From assembly GCA_002812295.1 (NCBI GenBank), contig PDIN01000023.1, positions 2,221 through 26,545 of the forward strand: a DNA stretch of 24,325 nucleotides. The letters run 5' to 3'. Below, piece after piece: positions 1 to 8,200 of this stretch. Below the pieces are notes generated by a model, which was given only the letters and a program-made list of their open reading frames with translations, did not search any database and was not told the DNA's origin. Position numbers and translations under genes: made by a program. Every line of letters begins with the position of its first letter. The stretch's first letter is position 1. Source of the stretch: Pirum gemmata. Taxonomy: Eukaryota > Opisthokonta > Ichthyosporea.

Positions 1-180
1 CCACTACCACTACCACTACCACTACCGCTACCACTACCACTACCACTACCACTACCACTACCGCTACCACTACCACTACCACTACCGCTACCACTACCAC
101 TACCACTACCACTACCTTCACTACCACTTCCACTACCTCCACCTTCAATACCGCTACCACTACCACTACCACTACCACTA
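1..180 (-). repeat. GGTAGT hexanucleotide array coding Gly-Ser
   Basis: On the plus strand this reads as CCACTA repeats with CCGCTA variants every few units, encoding Gly-Ser dipeptides on the minus strand. Variation is mostly synonymous (AGT/AGC, GGT/GGA), with a few Glu and Ile insertions near 110-155. The array continues beyond the window edge. Confidence 0.9.
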
Positions 181-281
181 CCTCCACCGTTTGAATTACT
201 ATTAAAAAACATAAATGCAATTATACCCATAATTATAACTATTAAAACACCTACTATTAAATATATAGTTTTTTGTTTCAT
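1..281 (-). CDS. Membrane-anchored Gly/Ser-repeat protein, 3' end outside window
   Basis: Reading leftward from an ATG at 281, the protein starts with two basic residues and one hydrophobic helix of about 20 residues. It then enters a long Gly-Ser repeat, broken by a few Ile-Glu or Glu residues, that continues past base 1. There is no stop in the window, so the functional domain is unseen. A single N-terminal helix followed by a flexible Gly/Ser linker is the same layout as the lipoxygenase-like protein at 13829, which suggests an anchor plus spacer holding an exported or virion-surface domain. Upstream the frame stays open to 668 and is continuous with a broken KilA/Bro-like repeat copy, so the start could lie further upstream; 281 is chosen because it directly precedes the membrane helix. 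The function of the missing part is unknown. Confidence 0.6.
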   Translation of the reverse strand, partial: MKQKTIYLIVGVLIVIIMGIIAFMFFNSNSNGGGSGSGSGSGSGIEGGGSGSGSEGSGSGSGSGSGSGSGSGSGSGSGSGSGSGSGSGSGSGS

Positions 282-668
282 TTGATCTTTTATTACTTCT
301 TTTTCTTCTTTTTCTTCTTTTTTTTTTCTTGTTTGCTGGACATGTACATAGCAAAGCTGCGTGGAGTCTCGTGGAGTCTCGTGGAGTCTCGTGGCATTGT
401 TGGTCCATTCCACGTACGCTTTGGCGTGTTTTGAGACGGAATTGTGGAGATACTTTTGGAGTCCAGTCCAAGTAAGACAGAAAGGTGTCATACGACTTAC
501 TTTTGAAGTACGTGTCGCACACGTACTTGCATAATAACCATAATCAACACCTGCTACATATATCATTTGATTATCAGATTTTGCTCTTTTCAAATTATCA
601 ACCCAATGTATCCAATTTACAATTTTTTTGATGGTCGTAAGCTGTACGACTCCGCCAAATACATGTAA
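282..668 (-). pseudogene. Truncated KilA/Bro-like repeat copy fused in frame to the membrane protein
   Basis: Read on the minus strand, roughly 600 down to 402 matches the second half of the domain repeated in the 1032-residue protein at 1527-4625. Landmarks are VDYGYYA, SRMTPFC, TWTGLQKYLHNSV and HAKAYVEW. The expected NKTLFKDE continuation is replaced after 402 by sequence containing three copies of a 10-bp direct repeat (361-390) and a Lys/Glu run. The frame then remains open into the membrane protein at 281. The open frame begins after a TGA at 669-671, and its first in-frame ATG is at 566. I read it as a broken duplicate, but because the frame is intact an expressed chimera cannot be excluded. 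A 10-base homopolymer at 318-327 is a place where an indel error would change this reading. Confidence 0.55.
361..394. repeat. Three tandem copies of a 10-bp unit
   Basis: GTGGAGTCTC occurs three times in succession from 361 to 390, followed by GTGG. It sits at the breakpoint where similarity to the repeat domain ends, which suggests slippage or end-joining at the truncation site. Because 10 is not a multiple of three, each change in copy number shifts the frame. Confidence 0.85.
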
Positions 669-1057
669 TCAACACCATTAATATACTTTTCATCTCTTTG
701 AATATTATAGCACAAATGTTTTGCTTGTAATCCTAGCAACTTCAATAAAGATTTGATCAGGTTTTCTTTCATTTCCAACAACTTTAAAGAGTAATTTTTC
801 ATTATTAACACCTTTGAATTGTTCATGGTCTTGCAGAACAATCTCAGGAGGGCATTCGGGTAAACTTTCACTTTCAATTTCATCCTTAAATAAAGTCTTA
901 TTGGCCCATTCAACGTACGCTTTGGCGTGTTTCGAGACGGAATTGTGGAGATACTTTTGTAGACCAGCCCATGTAAGACAGAAAGGTGTCATACGACTTA
1001 CTTTTGAAGTATGGTTGCTATCCATACTTCGATAATATAAGAAATCTTTTCTTGCCA
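669..1057 (-). pseudogene. Broken copy of the KilA/Bro-like repeat domain
   Basis: From about 1043 leftward one minus frame encodes DFLYY, SKVSRMTPFCLTWAGLQKYL, HAKAYVEWANKTLFKDE, then the inter-repeat linker (CPPEIVLQDHEQFKG) and the start of the next unit (GNERK...). It reaches a TAA near 705. The next part of the unit (CYNIQRDEKYINGVDYMY, about 720-665) is present only in another frame. A short deletion or frameshift therefore splits the unit between about 760 and 720. The order and linkers match the intact neighbour at 1527-4625, so this is the remnant of a multi-repeat paralogue. Confidence 0.7.
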
Positions 1058-1125
1058 GGTGAGACATAACAAGGTGTTACCACTTTTCAAAGACATACAC
1101 CTGCCAGGTGTATGACAAAAATACC
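1058..1125 (-). pseudogene. Short fragment of another repeat unit
   Basis: Bases 1058-1125 closely match 3191-3260 inside the intact repeat gene, including the stretch equivalent to minus-strand FCHT, CMS and NTLLC. After the equivalent of the Thr-Trp-Gln position the sequence jumps to a different place in the domain, marking a recombination joint near 1055. The right edge overlaps the 5' part of the plus-strand open frame that follows. Confidence 0.65.
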
Positions 1126-1164
1126 AGTTATAGTTTCTTGAAGAATAAAGATGGCAATATATAT

Positions 1165-1512
1165 ATGAAGATGGAACATGGGAAATATTTAGTTACTTGG
1201 ACCATAAGACAAAATTTCAATAATAACGAACTTTATTTGAGTTCTGGATCTTCCATACAATTTAGAGGTCCAAACGGTGAAGACTTAGGTACTTATACCA
1301 ATCCAACAACCCAACAAAAGAAATATGATATTGATATTGAAACTTGTTATGGTGTAAGTGTAATAAAAAAAACTGTAGATAAGCCAACGCCACCAACAAC
1401 GGGTAATCCAACCCCACCCCCAGAACAAAACAATTATTTGATTTATATCACAATAGCTGTACTCATACTAATATTACTCGCTGTAATATATTTTAAATTT
1501 ATCAAAAAATAA
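1165..1512 (+). CDS. Small C-terminal tail-anchored protein, probably 5'-truncated
   Basis: The plus frame is open from 1063, but its first ATG is at 1165, giving 115 residues. A GTG at 1108 is the only other possible start and is unlikely in a eukaryotic virus. The protein has a soluble part with likely beta strands (YLVTW, ELYLSSGSSIQF, CYGVSV), a Pro/Thr-rich stalk (residues about 75-90) and a strong C-terminal membrane helix ending in a few basic residues. That layout resembles a tail-anchored or virion-surface stalk protein. Codons 1108-1125 lie in sequence copied from the antisense repeat gene, so the original 5' end was probably lost by recombination. The stop lies 14 bases from the convergent stop of the gene at 1527. 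I do not recognise a family. Confidence 0.6.
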   Translation: MKMEHGKYLVTWTIRQNFNNNELYLSSGSSIQFRGPNGEDLGTYTNPTTQQKKYDIDIETCYGVSVIKKTVDKPTPPTTGNPTPPPEQNNYLIYITIAVLILILLAVIYFKFIKK

Positions 1513-1526
1513 TAATACATATTATA

Positions 1527-4500
1527 TTACAACAACTTCAAAATGTTCTTGTGATGCTTTTCCGGAGTACATTTTAAGACATTTATCAATAAATTACTTT
1601 TCTCTCTCTCTTTCTCCGCTTCAGCAACTTTACGTTCAGCTTCTTGTAATTGTAGTTGGTTTTCTAAACTCATAATTTTTTGATTACTTTGTAGCTCAAA
1701 ATTTCGAGTTTTAAGTTCAGTAATTTCCAAGTTTTGTAAAGAATGGTTATCCATGTACTTGTACTTTTTAAGAATCTTCTTAAGATAGCTACCCATTTGC
1801 TCAAATACTACAGGGTCTACCAACAACAACTCCTTATGTGTACGATACTGTAGCGGGTAAACAAAACGATTATTGATAAAATTATCTTTAAAATCCTGCT
1901 CTTCTAAAAATAATTGATCTTCGGGTACTTCTCCTAAAGCAATAAGGGACTTTTGGGGAAATTCCGGGTAACCCTTGGTCTTGGAGTTGTTTTTGTAATC
2001 GGATATTCGTTTAAAGTCTTCTTTAGTTTTCCCATACTTGACTATATGGTACTTGCCATATTTACCGAGATCAAGGTTCTTGACTTGTCCTTGCAATGCC
2101 TCGAGATTACATTCGACCTTGCCAAAATTGATGGCGTACACACAGGGAAAACCATTGTCACCAGTAGGCATAATCATGCGACGAGATTTAAGGTATTGTG
2201 ATAAGTCAATTGTATTTAACAAATCATCAACAAGACTCATCTTATCTTCTATACTCCCCATTTGCACTGTGAACAAGGTCTTGTTGGCCCATTCCACGTA
2301 CGCTTTGGCGTGTTTCGAGACGGAATTGTGGAGGTACTTTTGTAGTCCTTGCCAGGTGAAACAGAAAGGTGTCATACGACTTCGTTTTTTCGTAACACTG
2401 ATCCCATCAGTGTTTGCATAATAACCATAATCAATATTTGAAACATAAAGATTTTTACCATCACTTGTTGCGTGTTTAATATCATATGCAAAATTCTCAT
2501 GTTTTTTACCCAAAGCTTCGCATACACTTTTAGAAGTAAAAACCACACAGTCATGCTTGCGGTCTGATCCAAAACAATGGAAATCTAAAACCACACCATC
2601 TTTCCCCTTAAATTTCTCGTGTTCTTCCAACTCAATTCTAGGGGGTAATACGGGTAAAAACTCCTCGACAACTTCAGCCTTTACTTCATCCTTAAACAAG
2701 GTCTTGTTGGCCCATTCCACGTACGCTTTGGCGTGTTTCGAGACGGAATTGTGGAGATACTTTTGGAGTCCTTGCCAGGTGAAACAAAGAGGTGTAAACC
2801 TTGAAATTGAATTACCCCCACCGGGGGTAGTTCGAAAATACATCATATCAACACCCATTTCATACTGATTTTCTCTATCGGTACGTTTTAATTTATCTGC
2901 GAGTTTCCCAGGTCTCGACTGATGATTTAAACACTTCTCAACACTTTTTACTGTTATAAATACTGAGTTATCTTTACGTTCTTGACCATGAATATCAAAA
3001 TCTAAAATCACACCATCTTTGCCCTTAAATTTCTCATGTTCTAGTAATTCTATTTTAGGTGGCAAAACAGGTAAAAACTCCTCGACAACTTCAGTTGTTA
3101 CCTCATCCTTAAACAAAGTCTTATTGGCCCATTCCACGTACGCTTTGGCGTGTTTCGAGACAGAATTATGGAGATACTTTTGTAGTCCTTGCCAGGTGAA
3201 ACATAATAAAGTGTTTTGACTTTTTGTGGACATACAACCAGTGGTTGTATGACAAAAATACATCATATCAACACCCATTTCATACTTAACATCTCTATCA
3301 TTTCTTTTTAACATAAAAGCTAGAGTTCCAGGTCTTGACTGAGGACTTAAAGTTTTTTCAACACTTTTCACTGTAATAAATACTTTGTCATGTTTACGTT
3401 CATTACCGTGAATATCAAAGTCCAAAACCACACCATCTTTCCCCTTAAATTTTTCGTGTTCTTCCAATTCAATTCTAGGGGGTAACACGGGTAAAAACTC
3501 CTCGACAACTTCAGCCTTTACTTCATCCTTAAACAAGGTCTTGTTGGCCCATTCCACATAGGCTTTGGCGTGTTCTTTGACTGAATTGTGTAAATACTTT
3601 TGGAGTCCGGTCCATGTGAAACATAAAGGAGTGTTCTTGGAGATTTTGGTTGTCACCCCACTGGGGTGAGAATAATAAAGTAGATCGGATCCCATTCTAT
3701 ACTGATTTTCTCTATCTTTTCTCCTTAATTTTTCAGCTAGTTTATTATTAGCTAAACCAAGTGCAACTTCCACAGATTTAACTACAATAACCACAGCTTC
3801 ATGCTTACGTTCGTAACCATGTACATGGAAATCTAAAACCACACCATCTTTTCCCTTAAATTTCTCGTGTTCTTCCAATTCAATTCTAGGGGGTAATACA
3901 GGTAAAAACTCTTCAACATCGGATTCCTCATCAATCTCAATCTCGATCTTGGATTCACTAGCAATCTCGATCTCGGATTCATCAACAATCTCAACCTCGA
4001 TCTCGGATTCACTTTCCATATTGGGAAGCAAATTTTCCACACAAGCATGTTTATCAAAGTCGGCCAAGGAATGAGGATATTTTTCCTTCCATACCATGAG
4101 CAAGGATTCCTTAGAGAGCGCAAAGACGGTGTTACTTGATTTTGTACTCATGTCCAAATGCTCATTGTAACAAAAATACTTGATCAAGTTTTCTTTGTTG
4201 ATCATTCTTGTAAACTTACTCAACAAATAAGTTCTTGTAAAGCCGAAAAATAGGTCCACATCTTTCTTTTTAAAAAACATGTTATTCTCATGAACGTAAA
4301 CCCCAAAAGAAGATTTATTAAAAGTCAACAGTTGCTCTTTGGGTAATTTTGGAAGGGTGACCGAGGACGACGATGCTGAAGGGGCTGCAGGGGCTGCAGG
4401 GGCTGAAGGGGTAGAAGAAGTTTTCAAATCATTTCGGGTGACCCAGGACTCGTCAATAAGAATCACTTTTTCCTTATTTTTGGAAACAACATTAGCCGGG

Positions 4501-4625
4501 ATTTTCACTTTATCAATCACGTTAGCCAAGGACAACTTGCGCATTTTGTAAAACATCTCGTCCTTGTTGGAGTTAGTTTGAATTAATTCTTTTAAAGAAT
4601 ATTTTTTTCTTTTTTGGTCAGACAT
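1527..4625 (-). CDS. Multi-repeat KilA/Bro/MSV199-like protein with GIY-YIG-like C-terminus
   Basis: A 1032-residue protein. It starts with a basic region and an Ala/Pro/Ser run (about residues 70-90), then a divergent domain copy (about 95-195) and an acidic Glu/Ile/Ser stretch. Four near-identical units of about 140 residues follow (about 240-785). Each unit carries an LPPRIEL-EEHEKFKGKDGV linker, an ERKH segment, a (G)xDxxY segment and TWxGLQKYLHNSV-HAKAYVEWANKTLF. After about residue 815 VYAINFGK and KYGKTKEDFKRISDY resemble the GIY-YIG/T5orf172 pattern, and a long charged coiled coil ends the protein. Proteins joining Bro/KilA/MSV199-type DNA-binding domains to GIY-YIG-like or coiled-coil tails are common in iridoviruses, entomopoxviruses and giant viruses, usually of unknown role. 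DNA binding is inference. Nuclease activity is uncertain because the usual glutamate is not obvious. Broken copies of the same units occupy 282-1125. A TATA-like stretch lies at 4675-4686. Confidence 0.75.
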   Translation of the reverse strand: MSDQKRKKYSLKELIQTNSNKDEMFYKMRKLSLANVIDKVKIPANVVSKNKEKVILIDESWVTRNDLKTSSTPSAPAAPAAPSASSSSVTLPKLPKEQLLTFNKSSFGVYVHENNMFFKKKDVDLFFGFTRTYLLSKFTRMINKENLIKYFCYNEHLDMSTKSSNTVFALSKESLLMVWKEKYPHSLADFDKHACVENLLPNMESESEIEVEIVDESEIEIASESKIEIEIDEESDVEEFLPVLPPRIELEEHEKFKGKDGVVLDFHVHGYERKHEAVVIVVKSVEVALGLANNKLAEKLRRKDRENQYRMGSDLLYYSHPSGVTTKISKNTPLCFTWTGLQKYLHNSVKEHAKAYVEWANKTLFKDEVKAEVVEEFLPVLPPRIELEEHEKFKGKDGVVLDFDIHGNERKHDKVFITVKSVEKTLSPQSRPGTLAFMLKRNDRDVKYEMGVDMMYFCHTTTGCMSTKSQNTLLCFTWQGLQKYLHNSVSKHAKAYVEWANKTLFKDEVTTEVVEEFLPVLPPKIELLEHEKFKGKDGVILDFDIHGQERKDNSVFITVKSVEKCLNHQSRPGKLADKLKRTDRENQYEMGVDMMYFRTTPGGGNSISRFTPLCFTWQGLQKYLHNSVSKHAKAYVEWANKTLFKDEVKAEVVEEFLPVLPPRIELEEHEKFKGKDGVVLDFHCFGSDRKHDCVVFTSKSVCEALGKKHENFAYDIKHATSDGKNLYVSNIDYGYYANTDGISVTKKRSRMTPFCFTWQGLQKYLHNSVSKHAKAYVEWANKTLFTVQMGSIEDKMSLVDDLLNTIDLSQYLKSRRMIMPTGDNGFPCVYAINFGKVECNLEALQGQVKNLDLGKYGKYHIVKYGKTKEDFKRISDYKNNSKTKGYPEFPQKSLIALGEVPEDQLFLEEQDFKDNFINNRFVYPLQYRTHKELLLVDPVVFEQMGSYLKKILKKYKYMDNHSLQNLEITELKTRNFELQSNQKIMSLENQLQLQEAERKVAEAEKEREKSNLLINVLKCTPEKHHKNILKLL
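2270..3905 (-). repeat. Four in-frame ~420-bp coding repeats
   Basis: The TTGGCCC landmark near the end of each unit falls at 2284, 2707, 3124 and 3544, a spacing of 423, 417 and 420 bases. The unit ends and linkers are almost identical at DNA level. The middle of each unit (the segment around ERKH to MMYF/LLYY) varies strongly. This pattern fits repeated duplication with diversification or recombination of the variable core. Confidence 0.9.
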
Positions 4626-4745
4626 TGTTTTTTTTTTATTTGAGAATTATATTTTTAAATAAGATTTTTCTTCTTTATATATATATCAAAAAAATGGTAA
4701 AAACAAAAAAAAAAAAAACTCTCATTTTTTTTTTTATCCAAGGTA

Positions 4746-5002
4746 CTATAAATCTCTACACTGTCTTTTTTCGTCATTATCGTTTATGGCCGAAATAATC
4801 ATTATAACACTACATATGTATAATTTATAGTTTTTAGTTTGTTGACCGGCTAAAAAATTCAATATTATCGAAAGAGGAAACAAAATCATTACTGGTATTG
4901 TTCCTCCTTGCCACCATTTATAAATATGAGGTCCGAGTTGTGAGATATTTAATACATCATACTATTAACAACTGTTGCGTAAATAATTAAATTGTGACTC
5001 AT
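4746..5002 (-). pseudogene. Small membrane protein gene interrupted by a frameshift
   Basis: The minus strand has an ATG at 5002 starting a short frame (MSHNLIIYATVVNSM) that stops at 4949-4951. An overlapping frame shifted by one base runs from about 4963 to a TAG at 4746-4748 with no ATG of its own near its beginning. It reads through DVLNISQLGP, a WWQGG motif, a hydrophobic helix (VMILFPLSIILNFLAG) and a second hydrophobic patch to a charged tail. Helix-like composition and complementary frames suggest one gene of about 85 residues broken by an indel near 4955-4965. A sequencing error, a real mutation or ribosomal frameshifting are all possible. No family recognised. Confidence 0.4.
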
Positions 5003-5029
5003 GTTTTTATTACTATTAGGTTCAAAAAA

Positions 5030-5090
5030 AAAAAAAAATTAAATTAAATTATTAATTTAATTTTTAATTTAATTTAATTTATTTAAATGA
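5030..5090. repeat. AATTTAA-rich palindromic block
   Basis: A poly-A stretch is followed by overlapping AATTAAATT/AATTTAATT units that form several inverted repeats. It overlaps the 3' end of the small broken gene at 5069. It could act as a transcript-end hairpin or simply be AT-rich drift; nothing decides between these. Confidence 0.45.
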
Positions 5091-5250
5091 ATTTGTCGTT
5101 GTTTTCTAGTTAATTGACCAATATATTTATCAATAAAAACACCATAAGTATTATTACGGATAAACAATTCTTGATTTATATTAAGATAATTAAGTTTTTT
5201 TTTAAATTATAAAAGTATTTAAAATAACGTTGTTGAGCTATACCAATCAT
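5069..5250 (-). pseudogene. Small gene split at a nine-A homopolymer
   Basis: From an ATG at 5250 the minus strand encodes a plausible basic/aromatic N-terminus (MIGIAQQRYFKYFYNLKK) and then stops soon after a run of nine A (5195-5203). In the frame that a one-base change in this run would give, coding continues through LFIRNNTYGVFIDKYIGQLT and a basic tail to TAA at 5069-5071. The total would be about 60 residues. Good amino-acid composition on both sides of the run supports one small gene with a homopolymer length change. It ends 16 bases from the fibre gene on the same strand. No homologue recognised. Confidence 0.45.
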
Positions 5251-5266
5251 TTATTTATGAAAAGCT

Positions 5267-8200
5267 TTATAAAGCTTCCAAGTCATCAACTTTATTAGAC
5301 AAAGTCTTAATACTTTCTACCAAATGAGGAATCAAAGCGGTATAGTTGACACTTAAATGGTCACCATGTTTAACAATGTCACGTAAATCAGTTTCCAAAA
5401 CTTCTTGGGCCAGTAACCCGGTTTGTAAATCCTCACCGAATCTATCGGTATCTTTCCAGTAGTAATTGTAGCCATTAATTTTCTTGATTTTAGCTAAACT
5501 ATCATCAAGAGGGTTAATACTTACTTTAAGAGTAGCATCGGAGACGGAAACAAATTCGGTAGCAAAGACGGAACCGCTAATACCTACACCACCACTTATA
5601 ATTAAAGACCCGGTACTTACTGAAGTAGCGGCTGTACTATCGGAAATTATCATGGCATTAGTAAAAGTCTTTTGACCAGCTACACTTTCGTTACCGGTTA
5701 AACCGACAAAGTTGTCGGTAGTAGTACCAAAGGATAAGGAATGAGTACCTACAATACCGTCATCGTCATTATGACATACGTAGATTTTATCGGTTTCCCG
5801 ATCTAGTACGGCTAGACCTAAAGCAGTCATACCAATAGCCAAGTCCGAGGATCTTGGTGGAATGGAATTGGTAGACGATGATGCTGGGATAATATATAGA
5901 CCATTTTGAATTCCATCAGACTGACCAATCAGAAGCACCCGATCTCCCTCGGCCAATGTTTTTGACCCGTATATTTCGCCTTCAATTAATTTGTCGATAT
6001 CCACGTTCGCAGTAGTGGTTAGAACAATGGTATCGGTTATGTGTTCGGGGGAGCTGGAGCGTATCTTATAGAATCCGTTCTGTGACGGCACCACTTGCCC
6101 TTTTAAGAGCACATACTCATTTTGCAATAAGGTATGTGTCTCGATGACGTCATTTACGACTAAATCACCTTGTAAATTTTCCACATTAATAGTATCCACG
6201 AATTTGGCCAAGGTAAAGGCGATGTCTTTGGTTAAAGCTGTAGTATCGTCTGTGAAGGTATAGTAACCGTTATCGGCCGAGCCATTACCGGCCACGACAT
6301 ATTTGTCCCCGGCCACCACGGTATGGCTATCAACTATATTACCTACTCTTAAATCGGGTAAAACATTAGTCAGAGAAGAAGTAGTGGTTAACACTGCAGT
6401 AAATTGTTCAGTTAAAGTCGGGTTATCATCATTGATGGTATATACGCCATTTTGAGTATTATTGGACTGGCCTGTCAAAATAACTTTATCCAAGTTAGTT
6501 AGAGTATGAGAAGAAATTAATTGATTTGCACTTAAAGGATTATAAATTACCGAAATATTATTGCTAGTAGTTGTGGCAATAGCAGTGAAGGCATTGACGT
6601 GGGTAATTCCTGAAGATTCCGATTTCCAAATACCATTTTGACTAGTATCGGTTTGATTTAATAATAGCAAATGGTTTCCATCGGCAATTGTAATTGAATC
6701 TACAACTTTGTTTACTCTAATGTCACTAAATAATGAAGGAACGTTAGTAGTGGTAGTCTTGTCTGTAACAAAGGCTGTTTCTTGGGTGGCATAGTCGACC
6801 AAGGCCTTCACTTTCCAGGTACCGCTTTCTGATTGGGTATTTTGGTTTTTCAAAAGTACAATGTCGTCAGCGGCCAAAGTATGGGAATTTAATACTTTTC
6901 CCACGGATAAACCATGGAACAAGTTAGTGATGTTGACCGTGGTTTTAAGTACAAACGGCTCAAAGGTTAAAGCAGATCCAGCACCAATGGTATAGATGCC
7001 GTTCTCCTCTACGTGCACGTTATTAGTAATAGCAATTTTATCGCCTTGTGCAATAGTGTGGATTGGAGAACCAACGTTTTTACCAATAGTTAAAGCACTT
7101 TCTAAATTTTTATTTGAACTAAACGAGAAGTCAATGGCTTTATGAGTAGGAGCAGCATTATTGTTAATGGTGTATATGCCGTTAAGATTTACATTGTCTT
7201 GTGACACGACGGCCACTTTATCATTGACGTTTAAACTTGTAGATTCTAAAGTAGTAAGAGCAGTTAAATCAGATTGTAAAATAACATTGGCAGTAGTAGT
7301 TAAAGCAAAAGGAGTAAAAGAAGGGGCAGTATTACCCGATACTCCGGGCATGGTATATAAACCATTTTGGGCACTATCATTCTGATTGGCCAAAACAATT
7401 TTATCAGACAAATTTAGAGTGTACGAGCCCGTATCTATTGAACCACCTTCAGCAAATTCTGAGAAAATATCCACATTGGATGTAGTAGTAAGTGCAAAAG
7501 AGGTTGAAGTAGGTAAGCCATTGGGGTCGCTGTTAATTGTGTAAAGTGAATTTTCATTGGCTGATGACTGACTTTTCACATATATGACGTCATTTGCCAC
7601 TAAAGTTTGACTTTCAATAACTTGACCGATGGCCAAAGCTCCATTAATTAGGACATTGGCGGTAGTTTTTAAACGCCAATTGTTAGTTACTCTTATAGGA
7701 TTGTAATTTTTAACCGTGTACACCCCGTTCTGTGTTATATCGGTCTGCCCGGATAAAAGGACTAACTGATTGTTGGAATAACCGCCATTACCCCCATCAT
7801 TAGGATTATAAACAGATAGCTCGGACACAAAGTGACGGTGTTGGGTAGTTTCGGCATATTTTATTGTTCGCGCATATGTTTGAGTAGCTGAAGAAGCTGC
7901 TACCAAATATAGACCGTTTTCGGAAGTTGTGGTCTGTGACATCAAAATGACGTAATCACCGGTAATTAATGAATAATTAGAGTCAGGATTTTCGCCGTTA
8001 AATAAGGCGGTAGCTGGACTAGTTACGTTAGTAGTATAAATATGGGCAACATTTTCTTCACCCGTGATGTTTTGAGCGCTAATGGTCGCGATACCTTGTT
8101 GATTATAGAACCCGTTCTGGACCGATTCGTTCTGTGATCCGAGATACCAATAATCTCCAACAACCGGGGTATAACTTGTACCGGGAACTTGAGTACCTGC

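Noticed and set aside
361-394. Possible CRISPR-like or attachment-site repeat
   Set aside because: There are only three 10-bp copies in direct tandem with no spacers and no integrase nearby.
202-522. Minus-strand 106-codon frame
   Set aside because: A different minus frame over the same bases encodes recognisable repeat-domain motifs and the membrane helix, so this one is a shadow.
4690-4740. Mimivirus-type early promoter (AAAATTGA)
   Set aside because: I did not find this octamer before the gene starts I checked; only general TATA-like AT-rich stretches are present.
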